This document shows positions 1 to 7,801 of a stretch of DNA of 64,000 bases, in pieces. The stretch's first letter is position 1, and each line of letters opens with the position of its first letter. The stretch lies in assembly GCA_020635035.1 (NCBI GenBank), contig JACKAO010000004.1, positions 248,001 through 312,000 of the forward strand, given 5' to 3'. The DNA is from Calditrichia bacterium. GTDB taxonomy: Bacteria > Calditrichota > Calditrichia > Calditrichales > J004. The position numbers and the translations under genes are program-made. The notes under the pieces were generated by a model. That model was not told where the DNA came from. It was given only the letters and a program-made list of their open reading frames with translations, and did not search any database.

Positions 1-348
1 CCGGTTCCTGTTTTATCGCCGGCATCTTTAAGCAAGCTGGAAAATTACTCCTTCCCCGGAAATGTAAGAGAACTGGAAAACATAATCGAGAAGACACTGA
101 TTCTTTGCGATCTTAGCAGGATTGAAGCAGAAGATTTAATGATTAATAATGAAGGTCTGAATCAGTCTAAAATCACCCATCCTGATTCAACAGCTTCGCT
201 CACCGATGTGGAGTATCAATTGATCTATGATGCGTTAAGCAACAGCCGCGGATCCATAAAAGATGCTTCAAAAAAACTGGGGATATCCTACAAAACCCTG
301 CAATACAGGATGCGAAAATTCAGCCTTAACAAAACGGATTTTAAGTAA
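1..348 (+). CDS. Sigma-54-dependent transcriptional regulator, C-terminal part (5' truncated by window edge)
   Basis: The reading frame is open from base 1, so the start lies outside the window. The visible 115 residues begin at the end of an AAA+ sigma-54 activator domain, shown by the family-typical 'FPGNVRELENIIEK' stretch. A linker and a C-terminal Fis-type helix-turn-helix follow (about 30 residues from 'GSIKDASKKLGISYKTLQYR'). Proteins of this class bind enhancer sites and hydrolyse ATP to open sigma-54 promoters. Many are response regulators of two-component systems, but the receiver domain cannot be seen here. The nearest downstream gene is a methyltransferase 47 bases away. The targets are unknown. 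Confidence 0.9.
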   Translation, partial: PVPVLSPASLSKLENYSFPGNVRELENIIEKTLILCDLSRIEAEDLMINNEGLNQSKITHPDSTASLTDVEYQLIYDALSNSRGSIKDASKKLGISYKTLQYRMRKFSLNKTDFK

Positions 349-395
349 GGCTATTTACTGATTGCTGCATATTCCTTTGGCTGTTAAATTGTTTT

Positions 396-1130
396 ATGGC
401 CAAAGAACTTTCCTACACAAATCATATTGAACACTATCGCCTGGATGCAGAAGTCGCCGACTATTTTAAACCAAACGCACTCGAGGCCCAATCCATCCGG
501 CGCCGATACCAGTATTTTGAAAAATATCTCAGACCGCAGCAGGGCGGTATAATTCTTGAAGTAGGCAGCGGCGGGGGTGAAGCCTTAAATATCCTGAAAT
601 CTTCTGCTACGCATTATCTGCCATTGGATCTTTCGCTTAAAAATCTAAAGGTCATAAGGGATAAAGCAGCCGGATTGGTTACACCGCTGGTAGCGGATGG
701 TTTTGATATTCCGCTTAAAAATGAATCAATCGATATGTTAATCATATCCGAAGTGCTCGAGCATCTGGCACAACCGGAACAGGTTTTAAAAGAGATATTC
801 CGGATTTTGAAAAAGAATGGATTAGCAGTTCTTTCAGTACCATATAATGAAAAAATAAGTTACCAGCTTTGCATTCATTGCAACCAGTTAACACCAACAA
901 ATGCACATCTTCATTCCATTGATGAAATTAAATTGAAAAGCTGGGTAGAATCAGCGGGATTCAGCACCCTGAAAGTAAAAAAAGTTAATAATAAAGCTGC
1001 AGCACTTTTCAAGATGCCTGTATTACTTAAACAGCTGCCATTCGGTTTGTACAAGTTTGCCGATGATTCTCTTAATAAAATTATCCCAAAGCCTTCACAC
1101 CTGCTGATGCTGATCTCAAAACCCGTCTGA
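396..1130 (+). CDS. Class I SAM-dependent methyltransferase
   Basis: This 244-residue protein has the Rossmann-type methyltransferase fold. Motif I is 'ILEVGSGGGEAL' near residue 52, an acidic 'LPLDLS' strand follows, and a motif IV/post-motif region reads 'IDMLIISEVLEHLAQPEQVLKEIFRILKKNG' in overlapping pieces near residues 110-140. This matches the Methyltransf_11/UbiE-like family, whose substrates range from quinones to sugars and small molecules. Residues 'CIHCNQLTPTNAHLHS' resemble the region seen in some SAM-dependent sugar or lipid methyltransferases, but the substrate cannot be assigned. Its TGA stop directly abuts the stop of the convergent homocysteine methyltransferase gene. Confidence 0.85.
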   Translation: MAKELSYTNHIEHYRLDAEVADYFKPNALEAQSIRRRYQYFEKYLRPQQGGIILEVGSGGGEALNILKSSATHYLPLDLSLKNLKVIRDKAAGLVTPLVADGFDIPLKNESIDMLIISEVLEHLAQPEQVLKEIFRILKKNGLAVLSVPYNEKISYQLCIHCNQLTPTNAHLHSIDEIKLKSWVESAGFSTLKVKKVNNKAAALFKMPVLLKQLPFGLYKFADDSLNKIIPKPSHLLMLISKPV

Positions 1131-2009
1131 TTATTTCCCTCGTAAAAGTTTGTGAATTGCAGCGATATGCGACGGTCCTGTTCCGCAGCAGCCCCCAATG
1201 ATATTTACACCAAGGTCCAGGAGTTGCTTAACTTTAGGGATTATATTTTCAGCAGTTTCTGTATAAACCTGTTTACCATCAATCAATTCCGGTAACCCGG
1301 CATTTGCCTGCGCCATAATTGGCAGGGAAGTGAGTGGCCGCATTTCTTTTACCACCTGGATCATTTCATCAAAACCTTTTCCGCAGTTTGATGCAATAAT
1401 GTCTGCTCCTGCTTCTTGTGCTGATTTAACAAATCCTGCAATATTGACGCCCCATTGAGTGTGAATTCCTGCCGGGCCTGCGTTAAAGGTCATACTGGCG
1501 GAAACAGGCAGCCGGGTGCTTTTTTTGACTGCTTTTACTGCACATTCCAATTCTTCCAGCGACATCATGGTTTCAATAAAAATAATGTCAGCACCCGCAT
1601 CAGCCAATGCCAGTGCTTGTTCTTCAAATGCTTTGCCAGCTTCATCCAGGGTAAGTGTACCGAGTGGTTCCAAAATATCACCGGTCGGACCAATGGATCC
1701 TGCCACAAAATGACCGGGCGGGCATATTTCACGCGCTAATTGTACAGCCATTCCATTCAATTCTGAAACACGATTTTCCAGGCCGTGACGATGGAGCGCA
1801 ATGCGGCTTCCGCCAAAACTATTCGTAGTAATAATATCCGACCCGGCGTCATAATAAGATTTATAAATGGAACGTATGATTTCGGGATGGGAATCATTTA
1901 ATTCTTCCGCACAAAACCCGTTTGGTAAAGTCTGTTTCTGCAACTCAGTACCCATAGCTCCGTCGCTAATCAGGATTTCAGAATTGAGTCGGCTAAGTAT
2001 GGTTTCCAT
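1131..2009 (-). CDS. Homocysteine S-methyltransferase family protein (BHMT/MetH N-terminal type)
   Basis: The 292-residue protein is a stand-alone homocysteine-binding TIM barrel. It opens with 'LISDGAMGTELQ' and has the zinc-binding cysteines expected of the family: one in 'SNCGKGFDE' and the pair in the C-terminal 'GGCCGTGPSHI'. Enzymes of this family move a methyl group from a donor such as betaine, S-methylmethionine or a methylated corrinoid to homocysteine or another thiol. No cobalamin or folate domain is attached, so it is not a full MetH. No riboswitch-like structure is apparent in the 152-base divergent region upstream. The methyl donor is not predictable from the sequence. Confidence 0.87.
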   Translation of the reverse strand: METILSRLNSEILISDGAMGTELQKQTLPNGFCAEELNDSHPEIIRSIYKSYYDAGSDIITTNSFGGSRIALHRHGLENRVSELNGMAVQLAREICPPGHFVAGSIGPTGDILEPLGTLTLDEAGKAFEEQALALADAGADIIFIETMMSLEELECAVKAVKKSTRLPVSASMTFNAGPAGIHTQWGVNIAGFVKSAQEAGADIIASNCGKGFDEMIQVVKEMRPLTSLPIMAQANAGLPELIDGKQVYTETAENIIPKVKQLLDLGVNIIGGCCGTGPSHIAAIHKLLRGK

Positions 2010-2103
2010 ATTATTTCCATTTTTTTTATGTTGTAATTATAAATAAAATATAAAGCACCAACGTTAAACTTTTAATAAGGGATTTTTTAATCATTTAAAA
2101 AAG

Positions 2104-2134
2104 TTGTCTGAACAAAATACAAAATCATTATAAT
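2104..2134 (+). promoter_or_regulatory. Candidate sigma-70-type promoter for the SplB-like gene
   Basis: A perfect TATAAT hexamer lies at 2129-2134, 27 bases before the ATG at 2162. A TTGTCT hexamer at 2104-2109 could be the -35 box, but the 19-base spacer is longer than ideal. This is a motif reading only; the region is AT-rich, so chance matches are common. Confidence 0.35.
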
Positions 2135-2161
2135 TAAAGCAGATTCTAAATAAAAAATATC

Positions 2162-3442
2162 ATGCAAAATTATTCTTCAAAATTAACAAAATTTATTCCC
2201 CAGACTTTTTTTGAACTGTTGCCCGAACCAGAAAAAAAGTTTATCCGCGACTTTGCCGGGCAAGGCCAGCTCACCTTTCAGGAATTCAGGCAAATAACTG
2301 AAATTGCACGTGATATGCAGATGTGGGGTGAAGAATCACTCTCTTCCTGGATGCCGGATTTGATAAAAACTGCTTTAAATCGGGCTACTAAAAAAGAAAT
2401 CCTCCAAAAAGTTATACAGCACCACAGGGATTTGCAAAAAGCCGCAAAGGTTTATAATGGCTCTGAATTAGAGCGCCCAAAAAAACGTGAAAAAGGACGC
2501 ATTGCTTTGGAACAGGGTGACAAAAATATTTTTGGTATGTGTCCGGTTGCATCTGAAAAAACAGTGTGCTGTAATCTTAAAACGATAGATGCCGTCGAAA
2601 ATTGTGTGTTTGGATGCAGCTACTGTACGATTCAGACTTTCTACCATGATAAAACTGTTTTCGATGAGAATCTTGCGGCAAAACTTGAAAAGATCGCTTT
2701 AGATCCGGACAGGCAATATCATATCGGAACCGGGCAATCATCGGATTCGCTGGTTTGGGGAAATAAAAATGGTAATCTTGATGCTTTGTGCACTTTTGCC
2801 AGGAAAAATCCCAATGTCTTACTGGAATTCAAAACAAAGTCCGATAATATTAAATATTTCCTGGAAAATGATATACCAGCCAATATAGTTTGCAGCTGGT
2901 CATTAAATCCGCAAGTTATTATCGATAATGAAGAGCATTTCACCGCCAGCCTTGAAGAACGTCTGCAAGCCGCCCGTGCTGTTGCAGATAAAGGTGTAAA
3001 AGTTTCGTTTCATTTCCATCCGATTGTCTGGTTTGATAAATGGCAGGAAGAATACAGCCGGATTGTTTACAGACTTTTGAATATGTTCATTCCTTCCGAG
3101 ATTTTGTTTATTTCTTTCGGCTCAGTAACATTTATTAAGCCTGTTTTAAAGAAAATCCGTAAGCAGGGTTTTCCGACGCGTATTACACAAATGGAAATGG
3201 TGACGGATCCGCACGGCAAGATGACCTATCCGGATGAAATAAAAATTAAAAAGTTTTCCACGATGTACGAAACGTTTAAATCCTGGCATGGTAAAGTCTT
3301 TTTTTATCTCTGTATGGAAAAGGCAGATATCTGGGAAAAAAGTCTTGGATTTGTTTATCCGGATAATGATACATTTGAGAAAGACTTTTTGAAAAATTCG
3401 ATGGCCAAAATTAAGCGATCGGAATTTTTGCAGAATAATTAA
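2162..3442 (+). CDS. SplB-like radical SAM protein (spore photoproduct lyase / DNA repair photolyase family)
   Basis: The 426-residue protein carries a radical SAM CX3CX2C cluster motif at Cys148, Cys152 and Cys155 ('CVFGCSYC'). The motif is followed by 'TIQTFYHDKTVF', and later barrel segments such as 'HIGTGQSSDSL' and 'LEFKTKSDNI' match the SplB family. Spore photoproduct lyase reverses a UV thymine dimer by hydrogen abstraction, but many family members occur in organisms that do not make spores and have unknown substrates. The N-terminal 110 residues are helical and charged. The gene sits alone between divergent and co-directional genes of unrelated function. A nucleic-acid repair role is an inference from the family. 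Confidence 0.75.
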   Translation: MQNYSSKLTKFIPQTFFELLPEPEKKFIRDFAGQGQLTFQEFRQITEIARDMQMWGEESLSSWMPDLIKTALNRATKKEILQKVIQHHRDLQKAAKVYNGSELERPKKREKGRIALEQGDKNIFGMCPVASEKTVCCNLKTIDAVENCVFGCSYCTIQTFYHDKTVFDENLAAKLEKIALDPDRQYHIGTGQSSDSLVWGNKNGNLDALCTFARKNPNVLLEFKTKSDNIKYFLENDIPANIVCSWSLNPQVIIDNEEHFTASLEERLQAARAVADKGVKVSFHFHPIVWFDKWQEEYSRIVYRLLNMFIPSEILFISFGSVTFIKPVLKKIRKQGFPTRITQMEMVTDPHGKMTYPDEIKIKKFSTMYETFKSWHGKVFFYLCMEKADIWEKSLGFVYPDNDTFEKDFLKNSMAKIKRSEFLQNN

Positions 3443-3473
3443 AAATTTAGTGAGATAAATTTAACGGAATCTG

Positions 3474-4883
3474 ATGAAAACACTTATCAAACAAACCACA
3501 ATTTGTATTCTTTTCAGTTTGTCGCAGCTTTTAGCTCAGGATTACAACATTCAAATTGATAGTATTTTTCAGGCATATAACAGCGATTCAACGCCGGGTT
3601 GTGCTATTGCCGTTGTTAAAGATGGCAAGATTGTCTATAAAAAAGGATACGGTGTTGCCGACTTTGAACACAATATCCCGATTACACCGCAAAGCGTATT
3701 TTATATTGGGTCAGTTTCCAAACAGTTTGTTGCCGCATGTACCGCCTTACTTGAAGAAGAAGGCAAATTGTCTTTTGATGATGAAATTCACAAATATATC
3801 CCGGAATTACCATCTTATCCTTACCCGGTAACTATCCGTCAACTGATACATCATACAAGCGGGTTACGTGATTATCTCGATTTGGGTTTTCTTGGAGAAA
3901 TTGACTGGTACGACTATGTTTCCAAACAGGAAATTATTAATCTGATTGCTCGGCAGGAAAAACTCAATTTTAAACCGGGAGACCAGCATAGTTATTGCAA
4001 TACGGGCTATTTTTTGCTGGCACTGGTTGTGGAACGCGTATCCGGATTAGCCTTTAAGGATTATGCCAAAAAATACATTTTTGATCCTTTAAAAATGACT
4101 TCTTCGCATTTTCATGATGATCCTTTTCATATTATTCCTAACCGTGCCTGGAGTTACCAGGAGAACGAAAACGGCGGATATAAATTTATTGTCTGGCGTT
4201 TCAGTGCTGTTGGTTCAGGCGGCCTTTATTCAACGGTTGAAGATTTATACAAATGGGATCAAAATTTTTATCATAATATTCTTGGAAAAGGAAGAAAAGC
4301 TTTTATTGATACCTTGGAAAAGCCGGGTCGGTTAAATGATGGCAGTGCTGCCGGTAATTATGCCTTTGCGATGGTTAATGAAACTTACAATGGCCTTAAA
4401 ATAATTAATCACACCGGTTCAATGGGCGGTTACCGCGCCTATTATGCACGATTTCCTGAAGAAAATTTTTCAGTCATAACCCTTGGCAATCTCAGCAGTT
4501 TTAATGCAAAAGCTATGTCCAGGAAAGTTGCTGATCTTTTTCTTGCCGGACGTATGACCTTTGCTAAAAATGAAAAAGATATCCGCGAGACTGATAATTC
4601 TTATAAGGATTACCAATTAACGGCACCTGAAGAGTACAAGGGAAATTTTTACACTTCTGAACTACCCGCAAATTATGAAATCAAAATAAAGAATGATGAT
4701 TTGTTTGTTTCGGCGCAATCTGAGTTTGTTGATAATAAAATTCTGGTTCCAACAGACAAAGACAGATTTTTGATAGATAACTGGCTTGAATTTGTCTTTA
4801 TTCGCAATCAATCCGGCAAAGTCAGCGGATTTGTCCTGAACATGAAAGGCGGAATTCAGGATATTGTATTTGTCAAAAAATAA
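3474..4883 (+). CDS. Serine hydrolase of the class C beta-lactamase / penicillin-binding protein family, secreted
   Basis: The 469-residue protein starts with a signal peptide that ends near 'LSQLLAQ'. The catalytic domain has the three expected motifs: SxxK at Ser80-Val-Ser-Lys83, YxN at Tyr174-Cys-Asn176 and HTG at His313-Thr-Gly315. The last replaces KTG, as is common in the esterase, D-aminopeptidase and AmpH-like branch. About 100 extra C-terminal residues resemble the small beta domain often found in this family. It probably acts in the periplasm on a peptide or ester substrate. True beta-lactamase activity is not implied. It lies 31 bases after the SplB-like gene and converges on an aldo/keto reductase gene. 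Confidence 0.87.
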   Translation: MKTLIKQTTICILFSLSQLLAQDYNIQIDSIFQAYNSDSTPGCAIAVVKDGKIVYKKGYGVADFEHNIPITPQSVFYIGSVSKQFVAACTALLEEEGKLSFDDEIHKYIPELPSYPYPVTIRQLIHHTSGLRDYLDLGFLGEIDWYDYVSKQEIINLIARQEKLNFKPGDQHSYCNTGYFLLALVVERVSGLAFKDYAKKYIFDPLKMTSSHFHDDPFHIIPNRAWSYQENENGGYKFIVWRFSAVGSGGLYSTVEDLYKWDQNFYHNILGKGRKAFIDTLEKPGRLNDGSAAGNYAFAMVNETYNGLKIINHTGSMGGYRAYYARFPEENFSVITLGNLSSFNAKAMSRKVADLFLAGRMTFAKNEKDIRETDNSYKDYQLTAPEEYKGNFYTSELPANYEIKIKNDDLFVSAQSEFVDNKILVPTDKDRFLIDNWLEFVFIRNQSGKVSGFVLNMKGGIQDIVFVKK

Positions 4884-4901
4884 AGTCCCGTTATTAGGGA
4901 C
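4875..4901 (-). terminator. Rho-independent terminator of the aldo/keto reductase gene
   Basis: On the minus strand a GTCCC / GGGAC stem with a 7-base loop (4885-4901) is followed by a T-rich tract (4875-4884). The hairpin contains the TAA stop codon of the aldo/keto reductase gene. It sits in the 10-base gap between two convergent genes. Confidence 0.6.
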
Positions 4902-5769
4902 CGCTGAATTCGTGGGTAAATAATGGTTTTATATTATGTTTTTTCATATCACCATTCATTGTATAATCATCAGGGCGCTTTTGAAAATTTGCTGCAGATT
5001 TTAAAATTTTGGGTAGCAATGTAACATCACCTGCAGTATTCAAAAAAACCTGTTCATTGCCAAGAACCCAACTTACTGCATGATCAAGTGCTTCATTATC
5101 ATCAATCGGATCATACCACATATTATACCCAGACGGCTGGTGTTCACCATAACTTCTGGCAATAGATTTGATTGTCTGAAGCGCAACATTTTTTTCCTTA
5201 CAAATCTTTGCCAGTTTGTTAAATGCTTCTGCATATTCGGGATTCAGCATCATGGCATAATTATAAGGAAGCAATACAGCATCAAATTCATACTTTTCAA
5301 TACTTAGCTGATGCAGTTTTGCGACTTCAACACCATGCCCGGTAATTCCAAGATACCGTGTCAGGCCTTTCTCTTTTGCGTCTAAAAATGCATCAATAGC
5401 GCCTCCAGGACTAAGGGCAGCTTCCCATTCATCACGGTTAGTAATGGCATGAATCTGCCAAAGATCCACATAATCAGTTTTCAAACGATCCAATGATTTA
5501 TACAATTCTTCCATTGCAGCTGCTTGAGTGCGTTCCATTGTCTTTGTAGCCAGAAAAAAATGTTTGCGGTGTTCACGCATCCATGGTCCGATTCTGAGTT
5601 CGGCATCTCCATAGCTGGCGGCGGTATCAATATGATTGATGTCATATTCTAAAAGCAGTTCCAGTGTTTTATCTGCGGTATCCTGAGATACGGCCCAAAA
5701 GGCAGCTGAACCGAATATTGTACGGCGGCTTTGATGACCCGTTCTTCCAAATATTTTTTTTTCAATCAT
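4894..5769 (-). CDS. Aldo/keto reductase
   Basis: The 291-residue protein is an aldo/keto reductase TIM barrel. The motif 'HIDTAASYGDAELRIGPW' contains the catalytic Asp and Tyr. 'LATKTMER' supplies the Lys, and 'DLWQIHAI' carries the active-site His. The NAD(P)H-binding end is the usual region near 'IKSIAR'. These enzymes reduce aldehydes and ketones. The N-terminal 'MIEKKIFGRTGHQSRRTIFG' is typical of bacterial family members related to YdjG/Tas. The substrate is unknown. It is monocistronic, divergent from the MarR gene, and ends in a hairpin terminator that includes its stop codon. Confidence 0.9.
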   Translation of the reverse strand: MIEKKIFGRTGHQSRRTIFGSAAFWAVSQDTADKTLELLLEYDINHIDTAASYGDAELRIGPWMREHRKHFFLATKTMERTQAAAMEELYKSLDRLKTDYVDLWQIHAITNRDEWEAALSPGGAIDAFLDAKEKGLTRYLGITGHGVEVAKLHQLSIEKYEFDAVLLPYNYAMMLNPEYAEAFNKLAKICKEKNVALQTIKSIARSYGEHQPSGYNMWYDPIDDNEALDHAVSWVLGNEQVFLNTAGDVTLLPKILKSAANFQKRPDDYTMNGDMKKHNIKPLFTHEFSGP

Positions 5770-5872
5770 CGCTTTTCCATATGATTTTTGTTTGATTATT
5801 TTTTAAAAATAACACCTGCAAAAATAAACACAAAAGTTTTTAAAAATATTAAAAAAGATTAAAAAAAAGGAT

Positions 5873-5890
5873 TGACAAATATAGTTGTCA
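5873..5890. promoter_or_regulatory. Palindromic operator candidate (TGACAA-N6-TTGTCA) overlapping a -35 box
   Basis: A perfect 6+6 inverted repeat has half-sites at 5873-5878 and 5885-5890, centred at 5881.5. TTGACA at 5872-5877 is a consensus -35 hexamer and coincides with the left half-site. The repeat lies 49 bases before the MarR gene start. MarR-family proteins commonly bind short palindromes of this size at their own promoters, so autoregulation is the simplest inference. Binding is not shown by the sequence. Confidence 0.6.
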
Positions 5891-5938
5891 TTATCGATAT
5901 TTGTTAGTAGCAATAATTAATATAAGAAACTATTGGCT

Positions 5939-6400
5939 ATGTCAACTATTATGATAGAACCTGAAACGAATGCAGCAAAACTTGCTGAATTAACATTTAA
6001 TCTGCTTGAAGATTGCCATCAAAAAGAGATGCGTATTGCAGTACGCTATGGTTTAACCGCATCAGAATTCCGTTGCCTGCGACTTTTAAATGTCGGAGAA
6101 GCGATTAATAACAAGGAATTGGCACACCGTCTTAATCTCAGTCCAAGCCGTTTAACACGGATCCTGAACGGACTGGTAGAGAAGGGATATACCAGTCGCG
6201 AGATAGAAGCAGATGATCGACGTAATATGCGGGTTTCACTCTCGCCAAAAGGTGAGCGTATTGTTAGCAACCTGAATGAAGCATATGTAAAAATTCACCA
6301 GGAAATATTGGATAACATAGAAATCTCGAGTCATCAGAATTTGATCACCGGGATGACAGAGTTGCTATCAGCACTTAGAAAATGGATGAATAAAAGTTAA
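5939..6400 (+). CDS. MarR-family transcriptional regulator
   Basis: The protein is about 153 residues long and has the MarR winged-helix layout. Dimerisation helices lie at both ends, with a central recognition helix and wing reading 'NNKELAHRLNLSPSRLTRIL' and 'DRRNMRVSLSPKGERIV'. The ATG at 5939 is preferred to an in-frame TTG six bases upstream. It is followed after 11 bases, with an AAGGAG ribosome site, by a multihaem cytochrome gene and then a rhodanese gene, so it probably controls them. A palindrome overlaps its promoter. No conserved redox cysteine of the OhrR type is obvious. The effector may be a small molecule or sulfur species, but this is unknown. Confidence 0.88.
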   Translation: MSTIMIEPETNAAKLAELTFNLLEDCHQKEMRIAVRYGLTASEFRCLRLLNVGEAINNKELAHRLNLSPSRLTRILNGLVEKGYTSREIEADDRRNMRVSLSPKGERIVSNLNEAYVKIHQEILDNIEISSHQNLITGMTELLSALRKWMNKS

Positions 6401-6411
6401 GGAGTCAGATT

Positions 6412-7758
6412 ATGCACAAATCAAAATATACAGGCCTTTTTTTTATAACCTGCTTAGTGATTATTTTCACAGCATGCTCAGATGAGAAAAAGGATAACGT
6501 AACAGATACCGATCTGAATATTAATTCCTGTGAAGGTTGTCATACAAATTATGACGTTTTGCGGGATATAGCTTCTCCGGATACTGTTGTTGAAAGCGGC
6601 GGCTGTGGTGGAGATGCTCCACATATTGAGCCATACGACAGGGTTTTTCTCGGTGGTGACGGCTATACCGAATTTAAAACAACAACACATGGCGAAATGG
6701 AATGTACCGAGTGTCATAATGGTGTTGGAAACACAGATGACAAAGCGGAAGCGCATTCCGGTGATTTTATTAAGCATCCTTCTGATTATGCAGAACAAAA
6801 GTGCGCAACCTGCCACAGTGAAGTTGTCGACAAAGCACATAACAGTTTACATGAACAGGGTTGGGGACAGAAAAAACGTGTTGCCATGCGATATGGGGTT
6901 GATTCTTTCGATGATCTTCCTGAAATGTTAAAAACCGGTTATGATAAAAATTGTGCCAAATGTCATGGTGGCTGCGGTGATTGCCACGTTAACAGACCTT
7001 CAGCCGGAGGTGGCGGTTTATACAAGGGACACAATTTTGTTAAGCCGAATATGTATGATAACTGCGTTGCCTGCCATGTAAGCCGTGGAGGCCATGCTTT
7101 CTTTGGTGTTGGAAGCGGCACGGTTCCTGATGTACACCAATCAGAACTCGACTACGATTGTCTCTCATGTCATTCGGCAAATGAAGTACATGGAGATGGT
7201 GAATTGTATGATCGCCGTTATGATATGGCTTTGAAACCGGAATGCTCAGATTGCCATCAGAACCTGACATTGATGAATACATATCACATGGTTCATATTA
7301 ACACATTCAACTGCCAGACATGTCATTCACAAAACTATAATAATTGCGGCAGCTGCCATGTGGGTGGCGAAGGTGCCAGAGTTCATTCACACCAAAATTA
7401 TAAGATTGGACTTAATCCTCTATCAGATATAAAACCTTATAAGTATGCCACACTCAGGCTGACACCGCATGCTCCGGACAGTTGGGAATTATATGGTACA
7501 GCGGCTTTGGCAAATTTTGATGTCGAACCAACTTATAAGTATACAACACCGCATAACATCCTGCGCTGGACAACCCGCACCCAGGTTGGTGAAGGAAAAG
7601 AATGTTATGATAACTGCCACATTATTCTTGAAGGCGATACTTACAGAAACAGAAATCTTTATTTATTCAGTTCAGATATGTTAGAAGACTGGGAAATCTC
7701 AGCAAACCAGAGTGTTATCGTTGATGGTAAGCTGCCTGCAAGCTGGGGTACACCTTAG
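6412..7758 (+). CDS. Multihaem c-type cytochrome lipoprotein (ten CxxCH motifs plus one CxxxCH)
   Basis: The 448-residue protein has a lipoprotein signal with the acylated Cys expected at residue 22 ('IIFTAC'). Ten CxxCH haem-attachment motifs start at residues 40, 98, 131, 181, 188, 218, 250, 278, 301 and 312. A longer-spaced CYDNCH is at residues 398-403. Many extra histidines could be distal ligands. Haem attachment implies export and a cytochrome c maturation system. The protein is probably a periplasmic or surface electron-transfer component anchored to a membrane. The last 130 residues hold only the CxxxCH motif and may form a separate domain. It sits between a MarR regulator and a double-rhodanese lipoprotein. 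Its redox partner is unknown; similarity to OmcA/MtrC or nitrite reductases was not established. Confidence 0.88.
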   Translation: MHKSKYTGLFFITCLVIIFTACSDEKKDNVTDTDLNINSCEGCHTNYDVLRDIASPDTVVESGGCGGDAPHIEPYDRVFLGGDGYTEFKTTTHGEMECTECHNGVGNTDDKAEAHSGDFIKHPSDYAEQKCATCHSEVVDKAHNSLHEQGWGQKKRVAMRYGVDSFDDLPEMLKTGYDKNCAKCHGGCGDCHVNRPSAGGGGLYKGHNFVKPNMYDNCVACHVSRGGHAFFGVGSGTVPDVHQSELDYDCLSCHSANEVHGDGELYDRRYDMALKPECSDCHQNLTLMNTYHMVHINTFNCQTCHSQNYNNCGSCHVGGEGARVHSHQNYKIGLNPLSDIKPYKYATLRLTPHAPDSWELYGTAALANFDVEPTYKYTTPHNILRWTTRTQVGEGKECYDNCHIILEGDTYRNRNLYLFSSDMLEDWEISANQSVIVDGKLPASWGTP

Positions 7759-7801
7759 AATTTAATTTATTCACAATTAATTAACCAAAGGAGTTATTGT
7801 C

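Noticed and set aside
2010..2161. Possible SAM or B12 riboswitch upstream of the homocysteine methyltransferase gene
   Set aside because: The 152-base gap is AT-rich, with no conserved riboswitch core or long paired stems visible.
3474..4883. Antibiotic-resistance beta-lactamase
   Set aside because: The SxxK and YxN motifs fit class C, but the HTG triad, length and context fit the broader serine hydrolase or peptidase branch. Resistance cannot be claimed.
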